The notes below the pieces were generated by a model. That model did not search any database and was not told the DNA's origin. It was given only the letters and a program-made list of their open reading frames with translations. A stretch of DNA of 64,000 nt from Psychromonas aquimarina ATCC BAA-1526 (lineage in GTDB: Bacteria > Pseudomonadota > Gammaproteobacteria > Enterobacterales > Psychromonadaceae). Position numbers and translations under genes: made by a program. This document shows, piece by piece, positions 1 through 8,663 of the stretch. How positions within the stretch are numbered: position 1 is the first letter of the stretch; the number at the start of each line of letters is the position of its first letter. The DNA is taken from contig NZ_KE386793.1 in NCBI RefSeq assembly GCF_000428725.1, forward strand, positions 110,293-174,292, read 5' to 3'.

Positions 1-370
1 CTAATGAGGCGCTGTGTGCACATGAGCTGTAGTGCGCTTCAAGCTGCGATAACGAGTTGAAGATGATTTTATCGGCCAGCGGTTTAACTGTTTCGATATC
101 CGTTTTTGAATAACCGACGCTGTAAGCATGTGTTTCACCACCAAAAGTTTCATGGCCTAATTTTACTTCATAGGGGCCGGAGCTGGTGGTGCCGTCTAAA
201 TAAGGCTTGATGGTATCGAAGGTGCCCCAGGTTGAAAAACATTTTAATGCCAGTACCAGTTTCGCCCCGGAAATTTCTTTAAGCAGTTTGGCTTTTTCTA
301 GATTTTCAATGAGTTTTGTTTCATTGATCATAAAGTAGGGGGTATTCAGGTTAGTTTCATTAATCGTCAT
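1..370 (-). CDS. nspC: Carboxynorspermidine decarboxylase, partial (C-terminus beyond window)
   Basis: This PLP enzyme of the fold-type III (alanine racemase-like) decarboxylases converts carboxynorspermidine to norspermidine, the last step of the pathway encoded upstream. The frame stays open from the ATG at 370 to the window edge, giving about 123 residues. The visible part has LALKCF, whose lysine is expected to bind PLP, then [11 protein letters not shown] and [12 protein letters not shown], all typical of NspC. It follows the carboxynorspermidine synthase gene by 82 nt, with a terminator-like hairpin in the gap, so it may be expressed below the upstream genes or partly on its own. Family assignment is firm; the truncation is only the window boundary. 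Confidence 0.9.
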   Translation of the reverse strand, partial: MTINETNLNTPYFMINETKLIENLEKAKLLKEISGAKLVLALKCFSTWGTFDTIKPYLDGTTSSGPYEVKLGHETFGGETHAYSVGYSKTDIETVKPLADKIIFNSLSQLEAHYSSCAHSASL

Positions 371-392
371 AGGGGAATCTTTCTGCTGCTTG

Positions 393-430
393 ATAAATAA
401 AAATAAGGCGAAGAGTCTGATCTTCGCCTT
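393..430 (-). terminator. Terminator-like hairpin between carboxynorspermidine synthase and nspC
   Basis: A 10-bp perfect stem (405-414 with 421-430, 6-nt loop) is followed on the minus strand by ATTTTTATTT. It has the form of an intrinsic terminator but lies inside the operon, so it may attenuate nspC or protect the upstream message. Confidence 0.55.
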
Positions 431-452
431 AAGTTGTCTGCTTAACGGGTGA

Positions 453-1670
453 TTAAGCTTGTAACTCTTGAACCTGCCAGCTTAGACCGATACGCGGCAT
501 CAGATCTAAGAAGTGATCCGGATTGAGCTGCTCAACATTATACAGGCCTACATCGCTCCATTTATTCTGGAAGTAAAGCAGGGCTGCTGTAATTGCCGGT
601 ACACCTGTGGTGTAAGAGATAGCCTGATGTTCAACTTCAATATACGACTCTTTATGGTCACAAATATTGTAGATAAAGACACTTTTTGCTTTACCCTCTT
701 TTTTACCGCGAACCCAGGTACCGATACAGGTTTTACCCGTATAACCCGGTGCAAGAGAAGTCGGATCCGGCAGCATCGCTTTTAATACTTTCAGCGGTTC
801 AACGGTAATACCGTCAACGGTAGTGACCGGTTCAACATTTAATAAACCGATATCACGCATTACGTTAAAGTAGTTCAGGTAAGTATCAGAGAAGCCCATC
901 CAGAATTCGATACGTTTAGCTGGGATATATTCAGCCATTGAACGTACTTCATCGTGTGCCATTGAGTATACTTTCTGTTTGCCGACTACCGGGAAATCAA
1001 ATTCCATCATACGGCTGTGACAAGGTACAGATTTCCACTCCTGGTTCTCGTAGTAGAAGGAATCACCCTGGATTTCTAACATATTGGTTTCAGGATCAAA
1101 GTTAGTAGCAAATTTCTGACCGTGGTCACCGGCATTGACATCCATAACATCAATGCTGTCAATCTCATCAAACAGATGTTTATGTGCATAAGTGGCAAAT
1201 ACGCTTACTACGCCCGGATCAAAACCCGCACCTAAAATACCTGTGATACCCGCTTCTTTAAAGCGCTCTGCAAATGCCCATTGCGGATCGTATGCTTCCG
1301 GTACCTGCTGGCCGGGACTGCATAAATCAGTGGCAACAGAAGTATCAAGGTAGGCTGTTTTAGTCTGTACACAGGCTTCCATAATTGCCACATTTACCCA
1401 GGGAGGACCGGCGTTAATTAACAGATCCGGTTTTACCTGGTTGATTAGTGCCACTAATGCTTCAACATTATCTGCATCAACTTTTAATGCTTCAAGTTTC
1501 TTAGTGCTGTCTTTAAGGTTATTACGGCCTTTAATCGAGGTAATGATCTTTTCACACTTCGAAACTGTACGCGAAGCGATAGTGATATCACCGAATACAT
1601 CATTGTTTTGAGCACATTTATGAGCAATAACCCAGCCGACGCCGCCGGCGCCAATTTGTAATACAGACAT
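453..1670 (-). CDS. Carboxynorspermidine synthase (saccharopine dehydrogenase family)
   Basis: The enzyme joins aspartate semialdehyde and 1,3-diaminopropane (or putrescine) through a Schiff base and reduces it with NADPH to carboxynorspermidine (carboxyspermidine). The 405-aa protein opens with the Rossmann motif [10 protein letters not shown], followed by the saccharopine dehydrogenase-like body with NAGPPWVN and GAGFDPGVV. The length fits the family. The ATG at 1670 lies one base after the ddc stop, and an AAGG sits about nine bases upstream, so translation is probably coupled to ddc. Its neighbours are the diaminopropane-forming genes and nspC, in pathway order. The context makes a lysine-pathway saccharopine dehydrogenase unlikely. 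Confidence 0.92.
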   Translation of the reverse strand: MSVLQIGAGGVGWVIAHKCAQNNDVFGDITIASRTVSKCEKIITSIKGRNNLKDSTKKLEALKVDADNVEALVALINQVKPDLLINAGPPWVNVAIMEACVQTKTAYLDTSVATDLCSPGQQVPEAYDPQWAFAERFKEAGITGILGAGFDPGVVSVFATYAHKHLFDEIDSIDVMDVNAGDHGQKFATNFDPETNMLEIQGDSFYYENQEWKSVPCHSRMMEFDFPVVGKQKVYSMAHDEVRSMAEYIPAKRIEFWMGFSDTYLNYFNVMRDIGLLNVEPVTTVDGITVEPLKVLKAMLPDPTSLAPGYTGKTCIGTWVRGKKEGKAKSVFIYNICDHKESYIEVEHQAISYTTGVPAITAALLYFQNKWSDVGLYNVEQLNPDHFLDLMPRIGLSWQVQELQA

Positions 1671-1671
1671 G

Positions 1672-3162
1672 TTATAAAGCCTTATTAGTTAGTAATTTTG
1701 CTTGAGATTCGATTTTTGCAAATAACGAATCAAAATCGCTTAATGTTAAACACGGGTTTAACAGGGTAAATTTCAGATACAGTCTGCCGTCAACCTTAGT
1801 TTCTGCGATAACCGCATCGCCGCTGGTTAACAGCTGCAGACGTAATGTCTGGTGCAGTTGATTGAACTCAGCAGTGCTAAGTGAACCTTGATACTGGCTG
1901 CTTAAACGGAATAAAACCGTTGACAACAGGGGCTCACAACACAGTTCAAAATGATCATTGTTTTTGACTGAGTCTGCAACCTGAGCGGTTAGTTCGATTA
2001 ATTTATCGTACATTTCACCGAGAGTCTGTGCGCCGACACTTTTCAGGGTCATAAACATTTTCAGGGCATCAAAACGCTTGGTGGTGGCGATACTTTTATC
2101 AACCAGGTTAGGCAGTTCATCACCTTCGCGGTTAAGATAATCGGCATGATAAAGCAGACTGTTAAAGTTGCTTTTATCCTTGACCAGCAGCGCGCCGCAG
2201 CTGATTGTCTGATAAAAAAGTTTATGAAAATCAACACTGACCGAATCGGCAGACTCAATACCTTTAAGGCGGGATTTGTGTTTCTGACTAAGCATTAACG
2301 CGCCGCCGTAGGCACCGTCAATATGACTCCAAAGCCCATACTGCCGACAGAGAGTAACAATACTGTGCAGATCATCAATTGCGCCGTGATCGGTTGTGCC
2401 CGCTGTTGCAACAACGGCAATCGGCAGCAGATCCTGTGCAGATAAAGCTTCAATAGTCAGCTGCAGCTCGTCAATATCCATCTGCCCCTGCTGATTGGTT
2501 TTAACACAAACCACAGCGCGTTCACCTAGTCCCATTAATGAGGCTGACTTCTGCACGGTAAAATGACTTTTATCCGAGCAGATAATACGCATTTTATGAC
2601 CGTATTCAGGAAGACCGTCCTGCTGGATGTTATGCTGAGAGTGAGTGTTTGCAAACCAGTCTCGGGCTAATAACAGTCCCATTAAATTGCTTTGCGTGCC
2701 GCCGCTGGTAAATACACCGTCAGCATCGCTCCCCAAGGAGTAAGTCTGCACTAACCAGTCAACAATAAACTGTTCAAGGAAAGTCGCACTCGATGCCTGA
2801 TCCCAGGAATCCATTGACTGGTTAAGCGCCGCAATATAAAACTCCGCCATTACCGATGAGATTAACGGCGGGGTATGCAGATGTGCAATACAGTGCGGGT
2901 GCTGCACCATAATTGAGTTTTTAGCAATTAAGCTGTTAGTCAGCTTTATCACTTTCTCAAGCGGTTCAACTTGAGAAAGATCGCTGCTGTAAATTGCTTC
3001 TTTTAACGCACTGGGCGCTAGACCTGAATAAGGTTTGTCACAGTCGGCAAACAGTGTTTTGATATTTTCTAAGGTCAGTGAGCCGGCTTGTTCGAAGCTC
3101 TGGTTATTACCCGCACCTGTTTGAATAAAGTGCGCTGACCATGGTGAATTTGAAAAGTTCAC
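1672..3162 (-). CDS. ddc: L-2,4-diaminobutyrate decarboxylase
   Basis: This group II PLP decarboxylase removes the carboxyl group of L-2,4-diaminobutyrate to give 1,3-diaminopropane. The 496-aa protein carries the pyridoxal-lysine block SVSVDFHKLFYQTISCGA and upstream SHFTVQKSASLMG and HIDGAYGG, the cofactor-binding pattern of DDC/GAD-type enzymes. Translation starts at a GTG directly after the dat stop codon, with an AGGA inside the end of dat. In Vibrio cholerae, as I recall, this activity is fused to the aminotransferase in one polypeptide; here the two are separate adjacent genes. A generic glutamate or tyrosine decarboxylase is less likely given the operon. Confidence 0.9.
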   Translation of the reverse strand: MNFSNSPWSAHFIQTGAGNNQSFEQAGSLTLENIKTLFADCDKPYSGLAPSALKEAIYSSDLSQVEPLEKVIKLTNSLIAKNSIMVQHPHCIAHLHTPPLISSVMAEFYIAALNQSMDSWDQASSATFLEQFIVDWLVQTYSLGSDADGVFTSGGTQSNLMGLLLARDWFANTHSQHNIQQDGLPEYGHKMRIICSDKSHFTVQKSASLMGLGERAVVCVKTNQQGQMDIDELQLTIEALSAQDLLPIAVVATAGTTDHGAIDDLHSIVTLCRQYGLWSHIDGAYGGALMLSQKHKSRLKGIESADSVSVDFHKLFYQTISCGALLVKDKSNFNSLLYHADYLNREGDELPNLVDKSIATTKRFDALKMFMTLKSVGAQTLGEMYDKLIELTAQVADSVKNNDHFELCCEPLLSTVLFRLSSQYQGSLSTAEFNQLHQTLRLQLLTSGDAVIAETKVDGRLYLKFTLLNPCLTLSDFDSLFAKIESQAKLLTNKAL

Positions 3163-3167
3163 AATAT

Positions 3168-4574
3168 TTAGTCCTGAGTGCTTTCAATTGCGGCTTTAAC
3201 TGTCTCTGCCACAAAGTTAATTTGTGTTTCACTGATGATCAATGGCGGTAAAAAGCGCAATACAGCCCCTTTCCGGCCGCCTTTCTCTATGATCAGACCG
3301 CGCTCTAATGCCGCGCGCTGAATTAATGCTGCACGTGCAGGATCACTGACCGGTCGGCCGAGAGAGTCAAATTCGCCGGCTTTAACGATTTCAATGCCGC
3401 ACATCAAACCGCGGCCGCGTACTTCTGCAATGCAGTCACTAGAAAGCTGAATTTCACGCAGTAAAGAGCGCAGCTGCTTACCGCGCTGCTTAGCATTATC
3501 GGCCAGGTTATCACGCTGAATAATCTCTAATGTTTTAGCACCGCTGGCCATTGCCAGCTGATTGCCGCGGAATGTTCCCGTATGTTCACCGGCATTCCAG
3601 CAGTCAAACTTTTTATGGTAAAGAATAATAGACATCGGCATACCGCCGCCGACAGCTTTGGATAAAACCAGAATATCCGGTTCAATGCCGGCTTCTTCAA
3701 AAGCAAAGTTATCGCCGCTGCGGCCGATACCACACTGAATTTCATCAAAGATCAGCAGGATACCGTGTTCACTGGTAATGCGGCGCAGTTCCTGGAGCCA
3801 TAGTGTTGGTGCCGGTATTACGCCGCCTTCGCCCTGAATAGGTTCAACAATAACTGCAGCTGGTTTAGTGATACCGCTTTCGTCGTCATTCAGTACTGAT
3901 TCAATATAACGAATGCTCTGCTTAGCGCCTTCAATACCGCCTAATCCAAAGCTGCAGCGCAGGCTGTACGGGAACGGAAAAAAATGTACATCAGACATTA
4001 AACCGCTGCGTCGGCTTTTAGCGCCAAGATTACCCGTTAAAGCCAGCGAGCCGTTAGTCATGCCGTGGTAAGCACCATGGAAAGAGACCATGGTATTACG
4101 TTTGGTATAAAGTTTGGCAAGTTTAATAGATGCTTCCACAGCATCTGCACCGGAAGGACCGCAGAACTGAATACGTGCATTTTTAGCAAAATTAGCCGGT
4201 AAAAACTGCATAACTGATTTAATAAAATCATCTTTAGCCGGCGTAGTCAGATCTAAGGTCTGATAAGGCCCCCCCTGATTCAGCTGTGCGATCATCACCT
4301 GATTAATTTCGTTATGGTTATAACCAAGCGGCAGGGCACCTGCACCGGCAAGACAGTCCAGATAGATCTGACCTTTAGTATCTTCGATAATCACGCCGCG
4401 TGTACTCTTAATTGCGATCGGCAGTCTACGCGGGTAAGAGCGAACTTCAGACTCGTAATGCTCCTGACTTAATAAGATGTTATCCGGAGTCAGGTCGTAT
4501 AACTCAGTAACTAAAGGGATCTCTTGATCATCTGAAAGGCAAGTTTCAGGCGCTAAATTGAGGACGTTTTGCAT
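3168..4574 (-). CDS. dat: L-2,4-diaminobutyrate:2-oxoglutarate 4-aminotransferase
   Basis: This class III aminotransferase makes L-2,4-diaminobutyrate from aspartate semialdehyde and glutamate, the entry to 1,3-diaminopropane and norspermidine. The 468-aa protein shows GPSGADAVEASIKLAK (phosphate and cofactor binding), FDEIQCGIGRSG and the PLP lysine in LVLSKAVGGGMPMS. The C-terminus has GLIIEKGGRKGAVLRFLPPL, typical of DABA aminotransferases. It is the first gene of the operon and is preceded by a long leader with a small ORF and hairpins. Siderophore-linked ectB-type enzymes are related, but the following ddc, carboxynorspermidine synthase and nspC genes settle the role. Confidence 0.92.
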   Translation of the reverse strand: MQNVLNLAPETCLSDDQEIPLVTELYDLTPDNILLSQEHYESEVRSYPRRLPIAIKSTRGVIIEDTKGQIYLDCLAGAGALPLGYNHNEINQVMIAQLNQGGPYQTLDLTTPAKDDFIKSVMQFLPANFAKNARIQFCGPSGADAVEASIKLAKLYTKRNTMVSFHGAYHGMTNGSLALTGNLGAKSRRSGLMSDVHFFPFPYSLRCSFGLGGIEGAKQSIRYIESVLNDDESGITKPAAVIVEPIQGEGGVIPAPTLWLQELRRITSEHGILLIFDEIQCGIGRSGDNFAFEEAGIEPDILVLSKAVGGGMPMSIILYHKKFDCWNAGEHTGTFRGNQLAMASGAKTLEIIQRDNLADNAKQRGKQLRSLLREIQLSSDCIAEVRGRGLMCGIEIVKAGEFDSLGRPVSDPARAALIQRAALERGLIIEKGGRKGAVLRFLPPLIISETQINFVAETVKAAIESTQD

Positions 4575-4630
4575 AACGGGATCCTAAAAATATAAGGGTA
4601 ACCATAAAAATGGAACTAAATGTTGTATTG

Positions 4631-4699
4631 TCCCTTAAAAAGGGAGAGTCACTTTAAAAGTGAAGTTTTAACTGAGGGGTAACCGTATAGTTCACGGTT
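4631..4699 (-). promoter_or_regulatory. Hairpin group in the dat leader
   Basis: Three short perfect stems stand side by side: 4631-4636 with 4640-4645, 4649-4654 with 4658-4663, and 4681-4686 with 4694-4699. The last overlaps the stop codon of the 35-codon leader ORF. They lie between that ORF and dat and lack the GC-rich stem and U-run of a simple terminator. This suggests alternative RNA folding governed by ribosome position; it is an inference. Confidence 0.4.
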
Positions 4700-4799
4700 C
4701 AGTAGCATAATCTGCTGAGGTGTAATATGAGACAAAAAGTTCGTTAATACTGATAAACAGCAGCTTAACAACGTGATTAGATAAGATAAAAATAGACAT
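4692..4799 (-). CDS. Candidate 35-aa leader peptide upstream of dat
   Basis: An ATG at 4799 is preceded by AGGAG with nine bases of spacing, the clearest ribosome-binding site in this leader, and opens a 35-codon frame (MSIFILSNHVVKLLFISINE at its N-terminus, ending TEP). It lies about 50 nt downstream of the predicted start of transcription and 117 nt before dat. The stop codon falls in the loop-closing part of a hairpin. No similarity to a known leader peptide was recognised. Placement and ribosome-binding site suggest a regulatory uORF, comparable in concept to speFL or tnaC, not a functional protein. An overlapping 89-codon frame in another phase crosses the promoter and was rejected. Confidence 0.45.
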   Translation of the reverse strand: MSIFILSNHVVKLLFISINELFVSYYTSADYATEP

Positions 4800-4856
4800 A
4801 ATATCACGCTCCTATAGGCTGCGTTAAAATCAATGATTCGGACATAATTGGCGCGC

Positions 4857-4884
4857 ATTCTATCATCGTTTTTTGGACAGGCAA
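4857..4884 (-). promoter_or_regulatory. Predicted sigma-70 promoter of the norspermidine operon
   Basis: On the minus strand TTGCCT (4884-4879) and TAGAAT (4862-4857) are separated by 16 bases. Transcription from about 4850 would give a leader of roughly 275 nt before the dat ATG. Confidence 0.5.
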
Positions 4885-5019
4885 GTGTAAAAAACAATAA
4901 AATAAGGTGAAGCAGCATAACCTGCTGATTTTAAGTTAATAATATTGGTTAATGTCGGATAATTGAACGATGCGTTGAATTGTTGTTCATAATCACCCTG
5001 CTTCAAAATAATGACGAGC

Positions 5020-5038
5020 AATACTGTTCAACAGTATT
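5020..5038. promoter_or_regulatory. 19-bp perfect palindrome upstream of the response regulator
   Basis: AATACTGTT-C-AACAGTATT is a perfect 9+1+9 palindrome 71 bp before the GTG start of the response regulator gene. The form is that of a dimeric repressor operator. The spacing does not fit LexA (TACTG-N10-CAGTA). Confidence 0.4.
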
Positions 5039-5108
5039 CTATTCCGTTAAAATTTAAAAATTATGACCAAGATGTTTGGATATATCGTTAATTAAAAGGC
5101 AGTACATA

Positions 5109-5834
5109 GTGGCTAACAATAAACAAGTTTTAGTTGTTGATGATGATCGAGCAATTCGCGAATTATTAGCTGAGTATTTATCAAAGAACAACTTCAATGT
5201 GATCACCGCAGAAGACGGTATTGAAATGGATCTGCGTTTATTGTCTAACAGCCCTGATTTAATTATTTTAGATATTATGCTGCCCGGTGATGATGGTTTT
5301 GCTTTGTGTCAGCGTATCCGTCAAACATCAAATGTGCCGATTATCATGTTAACCGCTAACTCCGATGAAATGGACCGGGTACTGGGGCTGGAAATTGGCG
5401 CAGATGATTATATCGCCAAACCCTTTAGTCCAAGAGAGTTACTGGCGCGCATTAAAGCATTATTAAGACGCACCTTATTTGTAAGCACAGATAATCAGCC
5501 CCAGGAAAAACCGCGATTTTTAGTTTTTGCCGGCTGGAAACTCGATACCCGCCAGCATAATTTACTGGATCAGCATGATCAGGTTATTGCGCTGACCGGT
5601 GCTGATTATCAGCTGCTGATGTTATTTTTAGAAAGCCCTAATCAGCCGATCTCTCGTGATCAGATCTGTCAGGCCCTGCATGGACGTGATGCATTTGCTA
5701 ATGAACGTGGTATTGATGTACACCTAAGTCGTTTACGGCAAAGCCTGGGTGATGACGCCAAGTCACCTAAAATTATTAAAACTGTACGTGGTGCCGGTTA
5801 TGTGTTTATTGCTGAAGTGACAGCTGAACAGTAA
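5109..5834 (+). CDS. OmpR-family response regulator
   Basis: A DNA-binding response regulator of 241 aa that pairs with the histidine kinase encoded next. The receiver domain (about 1-120) has the acidic pocket VVDDD, the phosphoacceptor aspartate D55 in ILDIMLPGDDG and the lysine in YIAKPFSP. The C-terminal winged helix ends with the usual RGAGYVF. I chose the GTG at 5109 (AAAAGG nine bases upstream), since the protein then begins just before the receiver fold; a TTG at 5076 would add eleven unconserved residues. The adjacent sugar-binding protein suggests control of sugar uptake genes, as with GltR/GtrS in Pseudomonas. That function is inferred from context only. Confidence 0.88.
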   Translation: MANNKQVLVVDDDRAIRELLAEYLSKNNFNVITAEDGIEMDLRLLSNSPDLIILDIMLPGDDGFALCQRIRQTSNVPIIMLTANSDEMDRVLGLEIGADDYIAKPFSPRELLARIKALLRRTLFVSTDNQPQEKPRFLVFAGWKLDTRQHNLLDQHDQVIALTGADYQLLMLFLESPNQPISRDQICQALHGRDAFANERGIDVHLSRLRQSLGDDAKSPKIIKTVRGAGYVFIAEVTAEQ

Positions 5835-5975
5835 TGGATAAAGCCTGGTTAAAAGGGCATCTGCATTTTTAATTCTCAGGTGTTCGAAATGGATTAACCG
5901 GCTGCTAATATGTGAGTGTATCTATTTTAGTGGCCCGCTGGTTTTATTCAAAATATCCAATGATGGTAAAATTTA

Positions 5976-7418
5976 ATGAATTATTTTCGTCTTCTGTTTC
6001 GTTCATTGATTTCAAGAATGTTACTGCTCACTATGCTTTCAGTTATTGTTGCACAGACGATCAGCAGTTTTTTCTGGGTAAACCAGTTTGCAGAAAGTGA
6101 AGAAAAATCTGTTCTGCTTAATGCAAACAATCTCGCTGAGAACGCCTTAAGTACCATCTCATTTTTTCAGGATTTACCCCTGCAGTATCGTCATCTCGTT
6201 TTGGAGCAGTTACGGGATTTAGGCGGCAGCCGTTTTTTTGTTTCATTAAACAGCGAAAAAATAAATATTAATCCGATACCCGACAGCCCTCTAAAAAATG
6301 AAGTGCTTTCAACAGTGGAAAACGTATTAAGACGGCGAATTCCCGAAGCTAATAAACTGGTTATTGAATTTTCTCATCCCGATGATCTGCATGTATTGAA
6401 GAATGATATTTTATTAAAAGATCTGCCTCCTTCCTGGGGAGCATATACCTTGATTATTCCTTCGGTAAAGCCGCCTATTTTAGTGCTGCAGATAGAAATG
6501 GCTGAGCAGGAGTGGTTATATTTAGCCGCAATTCTGCCGCCGCCGTATCTGTTGTCAGAAAAATCACTTATTTCTGCCCAGCAGGTGGTTAATTTGATGT
6601 TTACCACTGCACTTCTGCTTATTTTTATTTACCTGCTTTTTTATAAGCAGACTAAACCGCTGCAGGAATTAGCCATGTCTGTCTCTGAAATGAGTATTGA
6701 CCTGGATCAGAAGCCGCTTAAAGAGCAGGGGGCCTCCGAAATAGTGGCCGCCACGCGGGCGTTTAACCGTATGCAGCAGAAACTGCAGCGTTATATCCAG
6801 GATAGAGAAATTTTATTTCGCTCTATTTCCCATGATTTAAAAACCCCGATTACACGTTTACGCTTACGGGCAGAGCTGCTGGACAGTGAGGAGCAGACAG
6901 AGTCGTTTAATCATGATTTAGATGATCTGGAAATGCTTGTGAAAGGGGCTCTGCAGACGGTTAAAGATACTGATATACATGAAAATATTCAGGAAGTTGA
7001 TGTGCTTAAATTATTGGAGCAGATCAGCAGTTCACAGCCTGATAATATAAAGATCATTGCTAAAAAGGTCGGCTTATATCGCGGCAAACCCTTAGCTTTA
7101 AAACGCTGCCTGGCTAATCTGATTGATAATGGAGTTAAATACGGCGGCTGGGTACAGGTTTATATTGTTGACAGTGCGGAAAGCCTGCAGATTGTTATTC
7201 AGGATAACGGGCCGGGTATTCCCGCTGACGAGCTGGATAAGATTTTTGTTCCCTACCGCCGCCTGCATGATGATGAATATGGTTATGGTTTAGGTCTGGG
7301 GATCTCACGAAATATCATTCATGCACATAACGGGCAGCTGCATCTGCTTAATCGGGATCAGGGCGGATTAGAGGTCATTATTACCCTGCCGAGAATTTAC
7401 AAGTCAACATTAGTATAA
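5976..7418 (+). CDS. Membrane sensor histidine kinase (EnvZ-like)
   Basis: A 480-aa inner-membrane kinase: first membrane segment about residues 12-34, periplasmic sensor about 37-205, second membrane segment about 206-228, HAMP region, and a HisKA domain with the phosphorylated histidine H286 in SISHDLKTPITRLR. The ATPase domain shows NLIDNGVKYGG, IQDNGPGIP and YGYGLGLGIS. It lies 142 nt after its response regulator and 15 nt before a sugar-binding protein, suggesting that the binding protein may be a ligand-presenting partner or a regulated product. The ribosome-binding site before the ATG is weak. Confidence 0.88.
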   Translation: MNYFRLLFRSLISRMLLLTMLSVIVAQTISSFFWVNQFAESEEKSVLLNANNLAENALSTISFFQDLPLQYRHLVLEQLRDLGGSRFFVSLNSEKININPIPDSPLKNEVLSTVENVLRRRIPEANKLVIEFSHPDDLHVLKNDILLKDLPPSWGAYTLIIPSVKPPILVLQIEMAEQEWLYLAAILPPPYLLSEKSLISAQQVVNLMFTTALLLIFIYLLFYKQTKPLQELAMSVSEMSIDLDQKPLKEQGASEIVAATRAFNRMQQKLQRYIQDREILFRSISHDLKTPITRLRLRAELLDSEEQTESFNHDLDDLEMLVKGALQTVKDTDIHENIQEVDVLKLLEQISSSQPDNIKIIAKKVGLYRGKPLALKRCLANLIDNGVKYGGWVQVYIVDSAESLQIVIQDNGPGIPADELDKIFVPYRRLHDDEYGYGLGLGISRNIIHAHNGQLHLLNRDQGGLEVIITLPRIYKSTLV

Positions 7419-7433
7419 AGTGATAGTTCAGCC

Positions 7434-8663
7434 ATGAAAAAATCGATTTTATTTTTACCTTTAGTTTTCAGCATTAACAGCTATGCAGCTTCCATGGAAG
7501 TACTGCACTGGTGGACAGCTGCCGGTGAGTATGAATCACAGCAGGTGCTGGAAAATTCATTGTTAGATGCACAGATTAAACTGCGTAATTTTGCCATTGT
7601 CGGTGAAGGCGGTGACAGTGCGATTCGGGTTCTGCAGATGCGTGCTTTATCCGGTAATCCGCCGGATGCCGCGCAGATTAAAGGGCCGGATATCGGCGAG
7701 TGGACAAAAGTTGGTATGCTGGAAGAGGTTGGGAGTATTATTGATACCAGCTCCTGGGCAGAGATTCTGCCGCAGACTGTGCGTGATACGATCAGCTTTA
7801 ACGGACACTATATGGCTGTTCCGGTGAATATTCACCGGGTTAACTGGTTATGGTTAAATAAAAAAATATTTGAGCAGCTTAAACTACCGGTCCCCGTCAC
7901 CTGGGATGACTTTTTTGCCGCTGCTGATAAAATTAAAGCTGCCGGGTACATCCCCTTAGCGCACGGCGGTACCGCATGGCAGGACTCTTTATTATTTGAA
8001 TCAATGGCGCTGTCTTTATTAGGCTCGGAAAAGTATATAAATGCCTTCGTTAAGCATGATCCGGCCGTCATTAACTCTCCGGAAATGATTGTTGTTTTTG
8101 AAAAATTCAAACGTCTTAAACCTTATACCGCTAAAGGCATGGTCGGCAAAGACTGGTTCCAGGCCAGTACATTACTGTCAACCGATAAGGCCGCTATGCA
8201 GTTTATGGGGGACTGGGCAAAAGGTATGTGGAATGCTTCGGGCAAAGCCGCCATGTCGGACTATTTATGTGTTGATGTGCCGGAGAGTGCGGGACTGTTC
8301 AGTTACAATATCGACAGTTTTGTGCTCTTTGAAAAGCATAATTTCTCTAATGAGAACAAAGTACAGTCTACTTTTGCGCAGACTCTGCTTTCGCCTAAAT
8401 TCCAGACTGAGTTTAACTTAGCAAAGGGCTCAATCCCTGTTCGTAATGATATTCCAATGGAAAGTTTTGATAAGTGTGCGCAGAAGTCCTTCCAGGATTT
8501 TGCATCGAGTGAACTGGTTCCGTCATTTACCCAGAATTTAGCAAGCACCAGCCATGTGCAGAATATTATGACCAAAATCATCAGTAATTATTTTAATGAT
8601 CCGAATGCGGATGCGGCTAAAACCGTTAAACGCCTCTCCTTAGCCCTGAGAGCTGTTAACTAA
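7434..8663 (+). CDS. Periplasmic sugar-binding protein (ABC-type), no transporter genes adjacent
   Basis: A 409-aa extracellular solute-binding protein of the UgpB/MalE superfamily, closest in pattern to glucose/mannose-binding proteins of the Pseudomonas GtsA kind (VLHWWTAAGEYES, IKGPDIGEW, VPVNIHRVNWLWLNKKIF, DWAKGMW). A signal peptide covers about residues 1-18, ending SYA. The gene starts 15 nt after the histidine kinase stop, so all three genes are probably one transcript. No permease or ATPase gene follows: nearly 600 bp without a gene and then the oppositely oriented ptsG. It may feed a transporter encoded elsewhere or act as a periplasmic sensor for the kinase. Confidence 0.85.
   Translation: MKKSILFLPLVFSINSYAASMEVLHWWTAAGEYESQQVLENSLLDAQIKLRNFAIVGEGGDSAIRVLQMRALSGNPPDAAQIKGPDIGEWTKVGMLEEVGSIIDTSSWAEILPQTVRDTISFNGHYMAVPVNIHRVNWLWLNKKIFEQLKLPVPVTWDDFFAAADKIKAAGYIPLAHGGTAWQDSLLFESMALSLLGSEKYINAFVKHDPAVINSPEMIVVFEKFKRLKPYTAKGMVGKDWFQASTLLSTDKAAMQFMGDWAKGMWNASGKAAMSDYLCVDVPESAGLFSYNIDSFVLFEKHNFSNENKVQSTFAQTLLSPKFQTEFNLAKGSIPVRNDIPMESFDKCAQKSFQDFASSELVPSFTQNLASTSHVQNIMTKIISNYFNDPNADAAKTVKRLSLALRAVN

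Noticed and set aside
4649-4918. 89-codon minus-strand frame upstream of dat
   Set aside because: It runs over the predicted promoter, has no ribosome-binding site and no recognisable content; the shorter 35-codon frame in another phase has a good site.
5020-5038. LexA box
   Set aside because: The palindrome has TACTG and CAGTA but only five bases between them, where LexA needs ten.
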